Shown here piece after piece: positions 1-13,734 of a stretch of 64,000 nucleotides of DNA. The notes under the pieces were generated by a model. It was not told where the DNA came from, did no database searches, and worked only from the letters and a program-made list of their open reading frames with translations. Both the position numbers and the translations under genes were made by a program. Every line of letters begins with the position of its first letter. The first letter of the stretch is position 1. Source of the DNA: Pegea sp. RAD2-039 (Eukaryota > Chordata > Thaliacea > Salpida > Salpidae); contig JAQGEQ010000363.1 in the NCBI GenBank assembly GCA_034620365.1, forward strand, positions 1,116,001 through 1,180,000, written 5' to 3'.

Positions 1-3000
1 AATTCTAAACTAGATAGGATCACTAACTCTTTTAATTTTAAATATAAAATAAGTTGACTTTTTTACTTTAATCGTCTTTATCGCTTTGGGTATCATCGAT
101 TTATTGCGTTATGTAAAACCACAAGCGAAAGTGATTCTTCTGAATTGGATAAACTTAAAAACAGCTTAAAAAATATACTATTTTCATGCCAAACTGGTAA
201 AAAGCCAATAAGGTTAGAAGCTAAACTATTGTTTCTATAATTAGATGCTCTGGGTACTGATATTGTAACTACTTCAAAGTCTCAAAGCAATGAATCAATA
301 TTTAGTTATAAAATCAATGTGCATGACTAGACATTATTAACAATTTAGATGAAACAAATATAACAATGTTTTTGAAATGTCTGTACATAATTTATCGTTT
401 TCTCATCCTATAATTTAAAACAAGATTCAGCACATTTTATCTTAAAGATGTGCAAAGTTGTTTTAAATTTTCAAAAATTATTTGTCAAATTTTTTGTATA
501 TTATAAAACAAACATTAACATTTTTCAAAACTTGTTTATATATTTAAGTTTCATTTACTAGAAGTTTTCATTCCAAAAATTACTAGAATTATTACAGTTT
601 GAAAAATATGCCTTGTTCATTTCACTCTAAAATTATTTTAATGAAATGCTAGTAAAATGTTTCTTACGATAGAAATAGTGAAAGCAACTAATAACCTTTT
701 ATTTAAAAGCTAGCTCTTATAACAATTTCTGAAAGGTCAATTTTAAGATTCTAAAGACAAGTAAGTTCGATTGGTCAATTGACTTTGCAAAGAGCAACTT
801 TTCAAAATGATTTAAATCTTTGTATTTTCAGAGTCAAAGGTTAACACAAATATAATTTGCTTTCAAAATAAATCATAAATTCTAACTTGTAACAAAAAAT
901 TAATTTGTTAAGCTAGTATCTTACATATAAATGAACAAATTAATTTTATGCTAATAACTAAATAAAGTGATTATTTGTAACTTGAAACTACACCAAAATA
1001 CTTTTAAACTTAATACAAGCATGAAAGATCTGATTCAAGCTTTTATTTATTATTAATACTTTGAATAAATTTCAAAGGTATGACAATTAAAATATTTCTT
1101 TTGAATAAAAAATATGCAGCCCAATTTCTAAATCAAAGCCAACAAACGATAAACTAACATTTAGAGATCATCAACAATAAAACAGCTTATTTTTAACAAA
1201 AATATTTTTTTAGCTCAATGCATTCTTGGATAAAATATTGATGAGTCAGTTTTTCTTAAGATTGAATACTGGCAAAGCATAAAATTATGGTTACGGCTTA
1301 TTGAAATAAGTCAATATGTAAAAAAAAAAATTAAACTTTTATTTACAAGAATAAATTTTGCTTTAAAGACTTTAATTTATTCTTAATATTATTCTACTTT
1401 CACACCTAAACTAGTATTTGTAAATACAGAACTAGACCATGTTGACAAATTATCGTTTACCTCAAAAACTGTTATACTGCAAACTTGTACAAACTATCAA
1501 AAGAATATCAATAAAAACTTGCTTATACTGAGTGCGTTTGGTTAGATTTAGTTTTGTACACATTACTATCTTGTACAATCTTGCTGCTTACAGAATTACT
1601 TTATATAACACATGCCTTGACGGATAAATTGGTAATCTCGCTACGGAAGTTGTCCTTCTTATTTTGTAAACCTTTTTAAGGTTTGGCTTATAAAGAACTG
1701 CAATTTATTGTTCTTATACTTTCCCACATTTCAGTTTACTTATAAAAATCTAATTCAAGTTGCTTCATTGTAGAATAAAAAAGGTTATCGAAGCTAGGAG
1801 AAAATAAAGTTCAAGATATCGGAACCTTTAGTGCGTTATATGAAAGAATTCAAAAGTGTGTTAGATCGTTAGTCATTGAACAAAATCTATTTTTAGTAAA
1901 CCGTGAAGGATCATTTATGTTATTTATTCATGTGAAGTTGATACTAAAAACTTCTCTGATTTAATTTCCCATCCTAATTTAGAAAATGAAATCTAATTTC
2001 ATATTATATATTTTTGATTATGTGATCCAAAAATCATTTAAGCAGACATATAGAAATTTAAAAAATAGAATCATTTTAGCTTATTTTAAAATCAAAAGCT
2101 TCTCCTTATAAATTTTCTATAAACTTTAATATTCATGCAAACTTTTAATCAAAACATTTAGAAATGAATATTTTCAATTTATCGCTAATTATTACTTGAT
2201 CTGAAATTAAACATTTTTTGCAGAACGTAATTTCAGTAAAAATAAAAATGATTTTTAATGATGTATGATCTGTAATTCAGGTGTTTACCTGTCTAATTCA
2301 CACGGTATTATAATGATTGTTTTAAAAAATAAAGCTGACTACATTACGTGCTTTGAAAAAAAAACAAGTTTGATACACTATTTGATACACTGAAAATTCT
2401 AAATCCATCGGTTTTAGCAGAAAATGCGCAATAAATGGAAAATATATCTGATATTCATGTATTAAAATCATAAAAATGGTAAAAAAAGTTTTTTTCAACC
2501 CATATCTCAGTAAACACATGTTCTTTTTATACTCAATCAGTTTTTCCTCTATATGAAAATTTTCAATCTTAATAATCTTTAAATCCAAGGTTCAATTGAG
2601 CCGGGACATGATTTTAGAGGAAGTAAAGTAAACTTGAACCTCTGTGTAGAAGAAGCACACTATTGGTGCTGCGTTTGGTTTGATAGCGCCATAGTAGAAT
2701 TAATAGAAGTACAATTTACCGAATTAGTACTTCTGGAGTCAAAATGTGAAAAACAAACGTTTAACAAGCGTAAAAGGATTTCAGAAACATTGATCTTGAA
2801 ATTTGCTCTTTCAGAACAAGACTTTGAATGAAATTTCTTTATTTTTAAGACTCTAAATAAACTTTAAAGAGGGTCAGAGTAAATTTTCAATACAAAGTTG
2901 GTGGAGGAAACTTGAAATTGAAATATATTTTTTTCAGCAAAAAGAAGAAAGTCTTCAGATTTTTTGAAAATCTTATTTATAAAATAAAAACTTCAGCAAA

Positions 3001-5057
3001 TTTGAATAAAAATCCCAACCTAGTTGCAAGGTGATTTTTTAATTCACAATAAATTAATAAAATTGAAACAGCATTTGAGTCATCATAATTTTAAAAAGCA
3101 GTTTTTAAGAAGTTGAATAAATTGACTTAATAGTTCAAAGCTTATTGACTTGGCTTTTAAATGAAATGATATCCAAAGTTTCTTTATAAATATTTTAATT
3201 TAAATTCTTTTTCAAAAATTTATACTTTTTTTAGGTCGTTGCTAAGACTACCAAAAATGTTTTGATTAAATCTCTAGAAAAGCAATCAGAGTTGTTGAAA
3301 ATAGCAAAATTATTTTTATTAACGTTAAAATTAATTTTGAAACAGTTTACGTCATTTTAGTATAACGGTAATGGGTAAACAGTTTTCAATTACTGTGAGA
3401 AAATTTGTTTTTATCATTAAATTTGGTTTGCGTAAGATTTGCGTGGAAATGTTTTCACTTTTATTGTGAAATGTTACAATTTTCTATTTTTATTATTTTT
3501 ATATTTAGGATTTATTTTTATGTAAGCTACTATTTTTGTTAAAATTGCTTCAACTAACTCAAAAGTCAACATCAGAATGAAAATAAGATTACAGTCTTTA
3601 AAGTGCAAATAATTCTATTTATAAGTTAGAAATTTTTTGCAAAACTAGCAAAATAAAAGTGTCTTTATACCTAATAAACAAATAGAATTACTTTTGAAAA
3701 ATATTGTTGTTTCAGTCTTAATTGCTTCCGTATCAGAAGTATAAGATATTAAATATTTTCTGATTTTCAAAATTCTTTATTGTTATATAGTTAAGTTTTG
3801 ACGTATTATGTCTGAATTGTTTATTTTTTGGAAAGCATTGGAATAAATACTTTCATTCAGAATACAATAAACTCTAATAGAAACCCCACAACTCTATTTC
3901 AAAACTATTTATATCTATTGTTTTAGATGATTTCATTTAAATATAAAGTTCCTTAGCTAAAAGCAATTTGAGTTTTTTTTTCTAGAATTTTTATTTCTTT
4001 ATAATTAATAATTAATGATTGAACAATTTTGACTAATTTTATAAACTATTATATTTATTATTTAAACAAATGATAAAAAATGACTACTAAGTATTTATGT
4101 TTAAATGATATAAGAAACAGATATTTATATAGATTGAACGTTTTCAATTTTAATGTTGAGTCCGACTCTTTATGTTTTCATTACAAAAATTGATAGAAAA
4201 AAATTACTAAAATAAAATAAGAAGTAGAAATTGATACAGAAGATATCCTTCAAGCTTTTAAAAAGAAAATTTGTGATTGAAAGATAAAACTAAACATGCA
4301 GCAACTCTACATGCTGTAGTAAATGATTCAGATGAAATTTTAATTTTCTTGTCTAGAAAGACTGGAATAAGATTTTTCAGACTCAATTTTAATCATCCCA
4401 ACATTCATCATTTGATTGTAAAACAATAACTTTGATTTGCCTAATACTAAGTACATTGGTTTGAATCTCATGTAAACTGAAGCGTTTTAATAAAAATTCA
4501 GCTAAGTCAAACTAGCACATTAAATGAAATCAAGAAAGCTTGTTTTAGTGAGAAATGATGTGATTCCTTAATGTGAGGTCTTTTGAAGATGAACATAAAA
4601 GAGTTCTTACTAAGTGATAATGCTCCATGAAAGACCCGATACATGCAAGCTTATAATAGTTTGAAAAGTTTGAGATTTTTTGCGATAAGTTTAAAAGATC
4701 TGAGTTTCAGAAAGCTCGCAACCAACTTATAATTTTTCTATTAAAAAGCTTTTCCTCATTTTTAAACCTATTTTATTTGTTTAAACATTTTATAAAAATC
4801 ATTTAAAAGAGAAGCTTCAGTCTTTTCACCTTTTTTTGTATGAGTAATTTGAAGTTTTTTTTTTTATTAATACTACAAAGGTATTTTAGTTTTGAATAGT
4901 TACAAAATAGTCTTAGTTGTCTAAATATTGACTTTTATGTAGCAACTTGGTTCATTTTAACATCTTGATAAGTTTCTGGTCGTAATGATCTTTTAGAATT
5001 TTAAACCATTATAAAATTCACTATAATCTAAGTTGTATATACCCTTAGCTTCTATAT
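1..5057. other. Gene-free AT-rich stretch
   Basis: I read both strands and found no exon chain, recognisable protein family, RNA gene or clear repeat. Short open stretches (for example 2322-2588 on the minus strand and 2634-2831 on the plus strand) have no recognisable motif, no convincing splice context and a composition like the surrounding DNA. It is probably intergenic or part of a very long intron. Confidence 0.6.
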
Positions 5058-5118
5058 AGTTGGCGTTGATACTAAGTTGATAGTATCAATAGTAGAAATG
5101 TTAGTATCAACGCCAACT
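5058..5118. repeat. Perfect 17-bp inverted repeat (hairpin)
   Basis: The arms at 5058-5074 and 5102-5118 are exact reverse complements, separated by a 27-base loop that itself contains a smaller inverted repeat. The arm begins AGTTGGCGTTGA, and the same 12 bases occur in the LINE 3'-end fragment near 13.8 kb. The hairpin ends about 30 bp before the first recognisable LINE endonuclease codons, so it may belong to the element's 5' region or be an unrelated insertion scar. Confidence 0.7.
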
Positions 5119-5147
5119 CAATACCTTACATAATCAGTCAGTTAATT

Positions 5148-7900
5148 ACTGTAACATCAGATCTATAACAAATCAGATAGACGTTGTGTCTCATTATCTT
5201 GACTCCAACCAAATTGAACTACTGTTCCTAACTGAGTCTTGGCTATCTGATAAAATTTCTAACTTAATGGTATGTCCCCCTGGTTATGATATTATTAGAC
5301 ATGATCACATCAAAACTAGAAGAGGAGCTGCTTGCTTACTTTATACGAGCGACTTAAAAGTTCAATAGGTTCATATAAATTTAGATTCTTTCCCATTTTC
5401 CAAAAATAGCTTATCCCTCCTTAAACGCCTCAATATAGATCAAGGCTGTCTGTAATGTTGTTGGTAATACTATTCATAGTGACATTCTTTTTTAAAAGAG
5501 GAAAGAAGCCGGGAAATTTCAATCTTCCTAACATAGATTGGAATATTCCTCTATATTTGGATGAGTCTGTCCATAAAATCTTTCTCAACTTTACTACAAA
5601 CTCCTTAACTCAATGTACTCATGAATCTATTCACTCAAGAGATCACATTTTCGATCTTTTATTCTTTAACACTTCTAAACTTAGCAAACTGCTACTCTGT
5701 TGAGCCAATCCTTCATTCTCTTCCACTAGCGACCATTTTGTTCTTTCTTTTATATATCGATTTGATAGACCGTCGAAAGCCTCTAGTGGTGATATAAACT
5801 ATCTGAACTTCTATAGAATCAACTTTAAAAAGACTATTGTTTATCTATCCTATTAACTAGAAATGCTTGATAAAGTAGATTTCTATGACAATTTTATCAA
5901 AACTCTGACCAATTCTATTCAAAGGTATGTTCCACTAGAAACTTCCTCCCATCTCAATTGTATTAAAACTCCACTTCACATTAAACGATTAATTGAAAAG
6001 CAGTTCTTATACAGAGAATCAAAAGTAGAAATTCGTATAAAGCAGAATACGAGCTTAAGTGTAAGAAATATAAAGTTGAAGTTAATAAGCAGCACAATTT
6101 CAGGAAAATTGAAATTTGTGACAGCAGCTAATCACGTGAGTTTCAATAAACTCGTTATATCTAAATTAAACTTCTGCTTACCCTTGTTGATGACAATGAA
6201 AATTGATGTCCCAGTGATCTTTAAAAAGCTGAACGTTTTAACCTAAGCTTGTAAAAGTTCCTCACTACAGTCAGCAAATCTAAAGACATTGTTTTTAATG
6301 CAAAGAAACCAAATCTTATGGATGATTTTACTATCACACCTTGATATTCCCAATACTTTCCACAATATTTAAAACAAACTATCTCTCACACCTAAAGAAA
6401 TTTTTATCATTTTATTAAGCGCTCTCTCTGTTATACTTTACAGCTTGTATTACATGTCTTTAATTCTCTATCTTTCGGTAAACCATAAACAATTTTATAA
6501 ATAGAAATAAGCCGCCGAAGTACAGACCAAGCTTTTTTAATAGTAGCATTTGTCGAATCTTTGATCCGATTATTTCGAGAAAAGTTATCTTCTCCACAAA
6601 AACTCGCTTTTAGTTATCAACTTTGGTTCCTATCTTAAAGATCCACCAGTTATCAGCTATTAACCTGTTTCAACGAGTGGCTATACTCCACAGTAAAATA
6701 TCTCACAACCAATATCATCGGAACCGGCATACGCAAAGCTTTTGGTTCAGTTTCCTATCTCATATTAGTAAAAGAACTTATATTATCTAAATTAACCCTA
6801 CCCTTGCCTCTTTGAATGAATTATTTCTTAAAGATAGACAGCAAGATCAATATCGCTGTTTCAAGTTTTCTTAGGATCTTTAGTGGTCTTCCCCAAGGCA
6901 GAGTTTTTGGTCCCTTTGGTATTCTCTATCACTAAATGGTTTTGGAAATTTGATGCTCCTTATCGACAAACTGTTCAGTACGAAATCAGTTACTATTTAA
7001 TCTTCTTTGGAGTCTACTGATGAATAATGGCTTTAATCCAGACAACTCAAGCTAGCCACCGACAGATGCCTTTCAATAAATAAATCTTCAAACTCAACGC
7101 ACCATCACCGGACTTACATCTAAATAAGAATAAAATTTCCCAATAACTAGTGATTAAAGACTTCGGCATCTTTATCTCTCACGATATGAATAATTTTATC
7201 ACGTAAGTTATTTGCTCAGAATATATGTAAATTATCAAATAGTTTAAGACCAGAAGTATATAGACACTTTCACCACATAAATCCGTCCCAAATTAAAATT
7301 CAACTCTTCCGTATGAAGTCCTCACTTTGAAAAAGATATCATAAGACTTGAATCAATTTAAAGATCATTCACTAGGAAAGCTTTTCTTAGATGTGGCATT
7401 TCTTTTTTTATCAAAGACCGTCTCGATAAGCCTAATATTAGCTTGCAACATTGGCGCCCTTTTTTTGACTTCTTACTACTCTTTCAAATTAATAATAGTT
7501 TAATTATATTTAATTTAAAATTTAATGATTTACGTTCCACCCCTCTGGAGAGTAAAGCTTTTGCAACAAGGAAAAGTTCATAAAAACCGGGTAGAAAGGC
7601 CCGGTGAGTCTGGTAAAACGACAGCACTTCTAAGAGAAGCAAAACTCCAAGTTTAAAGCCACAGTTGGAGCCTTAGCAATTTTTAATCATTTATTATTAA
7701 TTAATTAATTAGCAAGCAGTTCATTACTGTCTTCTCATTGTCGTTCTATCAGCTCCTGTGACGCTAACTGGGCGTAGCTACATCAGTCCTTTTATTTTAC
7801 TGCATAATCTTGTTGGTGTGGAGAGTGAAATTCTACTGCATGGGCAAAAAGTAGATCTTTACTATTTCATCCCTGACTTACAGCATACCTGTTCTCTGCA
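5148..7900 (+). mobile_element. Decayed CR1/Jockey-like LINE with its 3' tail
   Basis: A non-LTR retrotransposon copy. Endonuclease sequence opens with NIRSITNQIDVVSHYLD (about 5151) and continues to the LLFLTESWL motif, then a GNFNLPNIDWN segment (about 5512), which corresponds to the GDFN...W catalytic strand of apurinic-type endonucleases. A stretch at 5863-6246 fits the linker before the reverse transcriptase. Near 6880 SGLPQGRVFGPFGI corresponds to the G-x-PQGSVLGP reverse-transcriptase motif. The reading frame is broken many times and the YADD region is not readable. From about 7569 a GC-richer 3' segment is shared with two other copies at 13.7 and 47.3 kb, marking it as the 3' untranslated tail. 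Family assignment to CR1/Jockey rests on endonuclease and RT motifs only. The element is dead. Confidence 0.85.
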
Positions 7901-9924
7901 AGAGCAGGCGGTGCTACTATCACTACCTCTCTAGAGAAACTGCATTTCCAACAACATGAAGGTTTTGCAGCGTATGTCACTATTTCATCTGATAAAAGCT
8001 TTGTTGATTTGTTTTTTGTTGGAAACTTGACCTAACTGATTTATCTTAGAAACTGTGTCACATTAAAGATTTAAATAGTTTGATCTTAATATAGTTTATA
8101 TAATTATCAATTGGCTACAAAAGCAGATTTTAACTTAAAAATTTAACTTAAAAATTATTAAACAAAGTTACACTGCTATTTTAACTCTTAGCTTAATTTT
8201 TTGGATAAAATTGTTTTAGATTTCAATAATCATATTTTATAAGTTTGTACTTTATAAGGCTTAACTAATTTGAACTGTTATCTTCTTTCTTCAGCTGATA
8301 TTTGAGCTTCAAGTTTTTTGCAAGAGTTCAAAATTTCTAACTATCACATCACTTCATAAATAGTTAATGAAAATTGTTTGTAAAAGTGTTGCTGTATTTG
8401 ACACAAATTTTTTTCCAACTAAAACTCAAAAATGATACATCTAATGTTTGTTCTGTGATTATTATTGTCATTATTTTGTTATCGAAATTCGTTTAGATGT
8501 TTTGATGAAGTAATTGATTTTTCCTAATTTAACGATTGAAAACAAACTACTTGTTGTATTTATCCAGCAGCATGAAAAACAATTTAGTTTGAATTGTTAG
8601 CAAAATTTATTTAAATACTGCTCACCTATACGTCAATCGGATAGACTAATTGCATTGACTTTTAAAGCCTTATAATCAATAAAGTAAGCATTGACTCATA
8701 AAAAACTCTATAGAAAGATCCCTTACTTGATAATTGAATGTGTTTTAAAATCACTTGCTTTAAGTAACTTGAGACATATTTTTATATAACCAATAGTATG
8801 TAAGTTCTTCAAAAGTCTGGTTAAATTACACCTTAAAAAATGTCACTTAATCTTAAATTTTAAAGATAGAATGAAGTTTCTTATGAACAATTTTGTTGAG
8901 ATTTTTAAACTATAATGTCAAATATTTTATTTTTAGTTGAGCTGTTTAAATACACTTACCAGCATTTTTAAACATGTTGCAAAAACTCACTAATAGTTTT
9001 ATATGAAAACCATGCGCGCTCTAACAATTTAAGCATGAAAAAAGTATTTTTTTTAATTAGATTTATGTATTTTACCATTTTATAAAAACTATTAAGTTAT
9101 TTCTGAACTGAGTTGGAAATTACATTTACAACAGATTGCAATATTATATAATGGCAATAGGTCATAAAAAATTTAGTCTATTTAGGTAAAAAAAATTAAT
9201 TAATTATTTTTTATATTATTTTTACCTTTAAACAGTTTGCTGCTTATAATTTTTTTAATATTATTTGAATTTTTTTATCATTGCTTCTTTTAGGGAATTT
9301 ACATTTTTCACAGACCCATGTAAATGGTCATTTGGTGTTGTAACCTGAAAGTTATAATAAAAATTCAAATAAAGTTTTTAATTTTTTTAGTTAATAAATC
9401 ACAGTTAAAATCACTAGTTACAGTTTTTAGATGAATAAACCTTTTTAGTTTGATCTGGTTTTGTTTGTATATTAAACATTTTTTAATCATACTTTTGTTT
9501 GTAGAATCTTTTTATGTTCATATCAATAATATTTTTATGACTTTGTTGTCCTACACAGTAATTATTGATATTTAATATCAAAAAAATATATAAATTTATT
9601 TTAGAAATTGCTAAAAATTTTGAATATTTGAAAATTTGGTTATGAAGTTTACAAAAATGTAATTTCATCAAAAGATTTAACTTATTCTTAATTTATTTAG
9701 TTCAATTATTAATTAAGTTGAAGTGTTAATTTTATATTATTTGATGTACTTTGATTAATAAATATTTTGTTAGAAAAGTAGTTTCAAGTTAAAATTTTTG
9801 AGCTAATTCATACCATTGAAATATTTATTTAGTAGAATCAAAGTTTGATTAACTTATAAAGTTTTGGTTTTTGTAGGTTATCTTCTTTATGTAGTTTTGA
9901 TTTACAGTTGATTAGAAACAAGAA
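7901..9924. other. Intergenic, upstream of MRPL39
   Basis: AT-rich sequence with no recognisable gene. A small open frame on the minus strand (9483-9671) has no recognisable motif and is treated as chance. Only the last about 20 bases, a splice-acceptor-like tract ending in AG at 9906-9907, look functional: they would place the 5' end of the MRPL39 transcript 17 bases before its ATG. Confidence 0.6.
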
Positions 9925-12563
9925 ATGTTTTTGAAAAGACTTTCTGGAAAAAGTTAGTCCATTAATGGTTTGTTTTTTAAATGTTATTTATATTGAAATT
10001 TTGCAGATTTTCATAATCATCATTTAATTGCAATCAAATCTTATCTGAGTCATCAGAGCTATGAACTTGGTAAGATATTCATAATTTTACTTTGATAACA
10101 CTCATAAAGATACTTTGATCTTCATTAATTTAAAATAACTCTTTTATTTATTTATTTATTACAATAAATGCGAAGGAGGGTGCCTAAAGAGAGCACCTCT
10201 CGCTAACACACATTCTCACAAATTAGATACAGTATATTTTTGATTTGCATATTTCTTTTTTACAATATTCATTTACAATTGTTTATAATATCTATTAAAC
10301 TTAATAATTATTGCTTAATTATATTATGTATCAAAAGTTTTCACAATATAATTTAGCATTAAAGATATGAATTATCTTTCATTAATTACTTGTTAATAAC
10401 TAAATGAGTTTTTAGTGGACAAAGGATATGTTTTTGAAACATAATTTTAACAAATTCAAGTAAATAAGATGAAATTGTACAAATAATATGATTGTTTTTG
10501 TAGATACTTCAAACTGTGAACAGGTTCAATATCAAAATTATTTGTTTGAAAATGAAAAAAAGAGAATTGCAAATGAAAAAGTTCCTCGAATTGAAAAAAT
10601 TCAGGTTTTTATTTGGAATTGTTGAAATGTTCATTTTGATAAACTTTTAATCACTTTTAAAGGTCAAATACCAAGGTAGAGGCATATCTGATAGTGCTGT
10701 GATGTATATGAACAAAAACATGTCAACACCTCATAACTGTGCCATGCGTAAGTAAAAAAAAAGCACAATGTCATTATAGGTTTTCTAATTTTATATATTT
10801 GAACAGATATTTCCCGAAATTTGAGTGATTTAACTGTTTTAGCAAAAATTACTAAAAATATTCAAGAAAAAGAAGATATTTTACCAGCTGATTCAAAGGT
10901 ACTTTCTATAGATTTAGTATTCAGTTATTTGATCATTATTCCATTTCTAGCAAAAGTTGATTTCGAACGAGGAACAACCGGAATATTGGGACATGTATCG
11001 AGAGATTCCATTCGATTGTAACATTCAACTGTTAAATTTTGAAATGGAAAATGTCAGTATCAATGATATGAAAGCTGTTAATGAGGTATTATCAAATAAT
11101 GATTGTAAGAAATAGTGTCAATTATTTTCATCACTGGTTTGCAACTTGTTTGTATTTCATCTTTTTTTACAACAGGCTTACTGGAGGTCTTCTGCAATGG
11201 TTCTAGGAGCAACTTTAGTTAAAGCTTTCAAAGAAAAATATTCTATTGGGTTAATAGGACCAACTTCAGTACCAAGTTCGATTATTTCCATTTTCTTGTT
11301 CGGTTTATTCATCTTTGCTTTCTTTGCTTAGTCGAAAGCGGAGCTTTCTGTTATGACATTGAGTTAGATGAATCAATTGCTGACTGGGTTCCTTCAGAGG
11401 AAAATTTGATCTATCTGACCAAAATTGCGCGTTCTATAATCGCTTCCAGAAGTCGATTCGAACGTCTTGAAGTTGATTTACAATTTGCAAGAAAACTATT
11501 TCAAGATGACAAGTATCAATTCATCTCTCCCATATCGATTCATTATTCTGATAATTTTTCAGATACCGTTTGGCTCGCTTACCAGCTTGTTCCAATGGTC
11601 AAGTGTGTCTTTACAGACTTGGGGATTTTATTGAATTGATAAAAGGACCCTTAATAGCTGATTCATCTTCTTTTTTTCACTTTGTCGTCACCGCTGTCAG
11701 TTTTAAGTTGTTCAGCTTCAAGTTTGTTTTGTGAAACTTTTGTAACTTTTATAGTTTCACAAAGTGGACAAGAATAAGGATCAATTAAGAAGAGTGCAAG
11801 GGATCAGTTTGCCTGAAAGTCTTAAAGTGCATCATGCAATTTGGACGATGCTTGAGAATCGTGCAAGAAAATTGGTAAATAATTTCTCTAATATTCAGTA
11901 GAATTGATGGCGACGAGATGGAATAGCGTACGTGGGTTTGAATCCCACCGCCGTTGAAGATTCTATTAAGCCACCTATTGCGCACGGGGGGAGGTATCTT
12001 CCCCAACTCTGGGTTAAGATTTCTACTCCCTGGTGGTTGCTAGGGGTTGCTGCGTCACCGAGAAGTGAATCGAAAGAGTGAGGATAGTTTAGTGCTCGCT
12101 TTTTTCCAGTCGAAGCATGTAGGAGAGACAGCATACACTTCTAACAGTCTTCTAGCGATGATAGAACGATATCTGAGAGCCACATACACGATTCTACTTA
12201 TAGGCAGGTGGTTTCGAATATGAACCTTTTCATGCACTGATAACAACAGCAAATAGTTTCTGCAATTGTTTACGAATTTGAAAGTTGAATCTGTTTCACT
12301 AAACCTTGAATTAAATTCAAACTTCTTTTAAATCATCAAATATATTTTAGTTCTATTTGCTACCAAGGTTTTGATTTTAGACTAAACTTATTTTTTGTTA
12401 ACAGGTAAAAGATAATCTACCAGAAATCAATCTTCAAAACGATGAAGAACCTTTGGATTTCTTCAAATATAAATCAATTGAAGATAAAACAAAAGTTTTC
12501 ACTAAAGCCACTGGGCAATGGACTTCTAAATTTAACAAAGAAGATAAACCAATCGATATTTAA
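9925..12563 (+). CDS. MRPL39: Mitochondrial ribosomal protein L39
   Basis: Large-subunit protein of the mitochondrial ribosome, with the threonyl-tRNA-synthetase-like (TGS-containing) fold of the family. Exons: 9925-9952, 10007-10069, 10504-10604, 10663-10747, 10807-10898, 10951-11085, 11176-11275, 11332-11512, 11563-11695, 11755-11874, 12405-12563. All phases agree and give 398 residues. Blocks matching human MRPL39 include YMNKNMSTPHNCAMHIS, EYWDMYREIPFDCNIQ, AYWRSSAMVLGATLVKAF, ESGAFCYDIELDE, RLGDFIELIKGPLI and RRVQGISLPESLKVHHAIW. The start is the first ATG after an acceptor-like site at 9906-9907, and the short N-terminus MFLKRLSGK is basic as expected for mitochondrial import. The protein is slightly longer than the human one because of an extended tail encoded by the last exon. 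A SINE-like insertion occupies intron 10. The exon 7 donor (AA/GTTCG) and the exon 9 donor (GCT/GTCAGT) were chosen by homology. Confidence 0.96.
11893..12248 (+). mobile_element. SINE-like insertion in MRPL39 intron 10
   Basis: About 355 bp clearly richer in GC than the surrounding intron. Near its 5' end GTGGG-TTTGAAT-CCCAC (11932-11948) forms a perfect 5-bp stem with a 7-base loop, as in a tRNA T-arm, and contains a Pol III B-box-like core. A TGGC-type A-box candidate at 11908-11921 lies too close to the B box for an intact tRNA, so any tRNA head is rearranged. Similar 16-17 base stretches flank it (11876-11892 and about 12249-12265, roughly 13 of 16 positions alike), a plausible old target-site duplication. 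I saw no second copy in this window. Several minus-strand open frames across it are by-products of its composition. Confidence 0.55.
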
Positions 12564-13734
12564 GGCTTCTATTTCCATCTATTTAGTTAAATTATTCTTA
12601 AAAACGTTTTTTTTTTATTTATTAAATCATGCTAGGCAAGCATGGTTAGCTACGAATTGTTTATTATGATTCCATCTGACAAAAATCTTCATTATACTTT
12701 GCTTCTAAATTGATGATAGACTCTTTTTGAAGAAGTCTAATACTTTAAGTAACAATTTTTACGAGATAACATACTAAAGAACTTCTGTAAAAATTATAAT
12801 TTATCAAGATCGCCTTATGAACGACAAATCATTTGTTGATTTAAGATAAAACCAGTTTTAAAAGTTTTTTTTAATAAAAATCATCACTAGCTAAAGTTTT
12901 ATTTCGAATTTTATTAAAATAACAGATACGTTTAGTTGTAGCACCTTGAAAATAATCACAATTAGAAACTGAGAAGAAAAAGTTGAAAAATGGATTTGTA
13001 GTAGACATATATAATCTGCATATTCTAATTAAAACTCTGATCAGTCTTAAATAAACTCGACAATCATTGCAACAATTGACTATTGGTCACTAAGTCACAG
13101 GTGCCAAGTAAACTAAACAAAAAAACGACTTGTTAGTAGTAGCAACCGTTGATCGGTTGCAAACGCTCTCTGATAGACAAATAATTGTTTACTTCAAAAT
13201 TTGATGTAAAATCTTTGATTAAAATCTAAAAAATTGTACGTTTTGAAAATACTAGAACATTTTATTTGAAAAATATAATTCGATAACAGTTACGATCTTC
13301 ACAGTTTAGAGGTGATAAGAATTGTTTATTAGTTTCAAACGTCGTCGATTGAAGACACAAATTGGATAGTCAACAGTGATATGGAGTGAACATCGGTGGA
13401 TAATTTGGTCGTTTCACTTTTGTACATTTCAAACATAATAAATCCCTGTTATCTCTTACTTTAAATTTCATTTAACAAATATACTTAAAGAGAAAATAAT
13501 TACACAAGTAAGCATTGTTAAATTCCATTGAAGCATATTTTTGATCTTTTGTATGAAATGTCTACAGACTCGATCGACTGCTGTTTTACAAAATACTTAA
13601 AACCAACTAACTACAATTTGTACAGAAATTGTGTTGAAAGCATAAGTTGAAACTGGTGAAAATAAATCGAAGCAGCTGAAAGTCAATAAAAAAAGTAGAA
13701 AAATAGGAATAGTAATACGACCTGCTTCGACCGA
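12564..13734. other. Gap between MRPL39 and LINE fragment
   Basis: Contains the MRPL39 3' untranslated region and AT-rich DNA without a recognisable gene. A small perfect hairpin GCAACCG-TTGAT-CGGTTGC lies at 13142-13160. It is too short to call a function. Confidence 0.55.

Noticed and set aside
2322-2831. Two open frames (minus 88 codons, plus 65 codons)
   Set aside because: AT-driven composition, no recognisable motif, no splice partners; the plus frame has Cys/Trp but nothing ties it to a gene.
10142-10200. TTTA microsatellite followed by a GC-richer stretch in MRPL39 intron 2
   Set aside because: The imperfect hairpin and short TTTA run could be a repeat end, but no second copy or element body is visible.
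11785-12252. Three overlapping minus-strand frames
   Set aside because: They cover an MRPL39 exon and the SINE-like insertion in antisense; openness follows from the GC-richer insert.
9925-12563. MRPL39 region as a threonyl-tRNA synthetase
   Set aside because: MRPL39 is distantly related to the synthetase N-terminal domains, but catalytic motifs are absent and the length and blocks match MRPL39.
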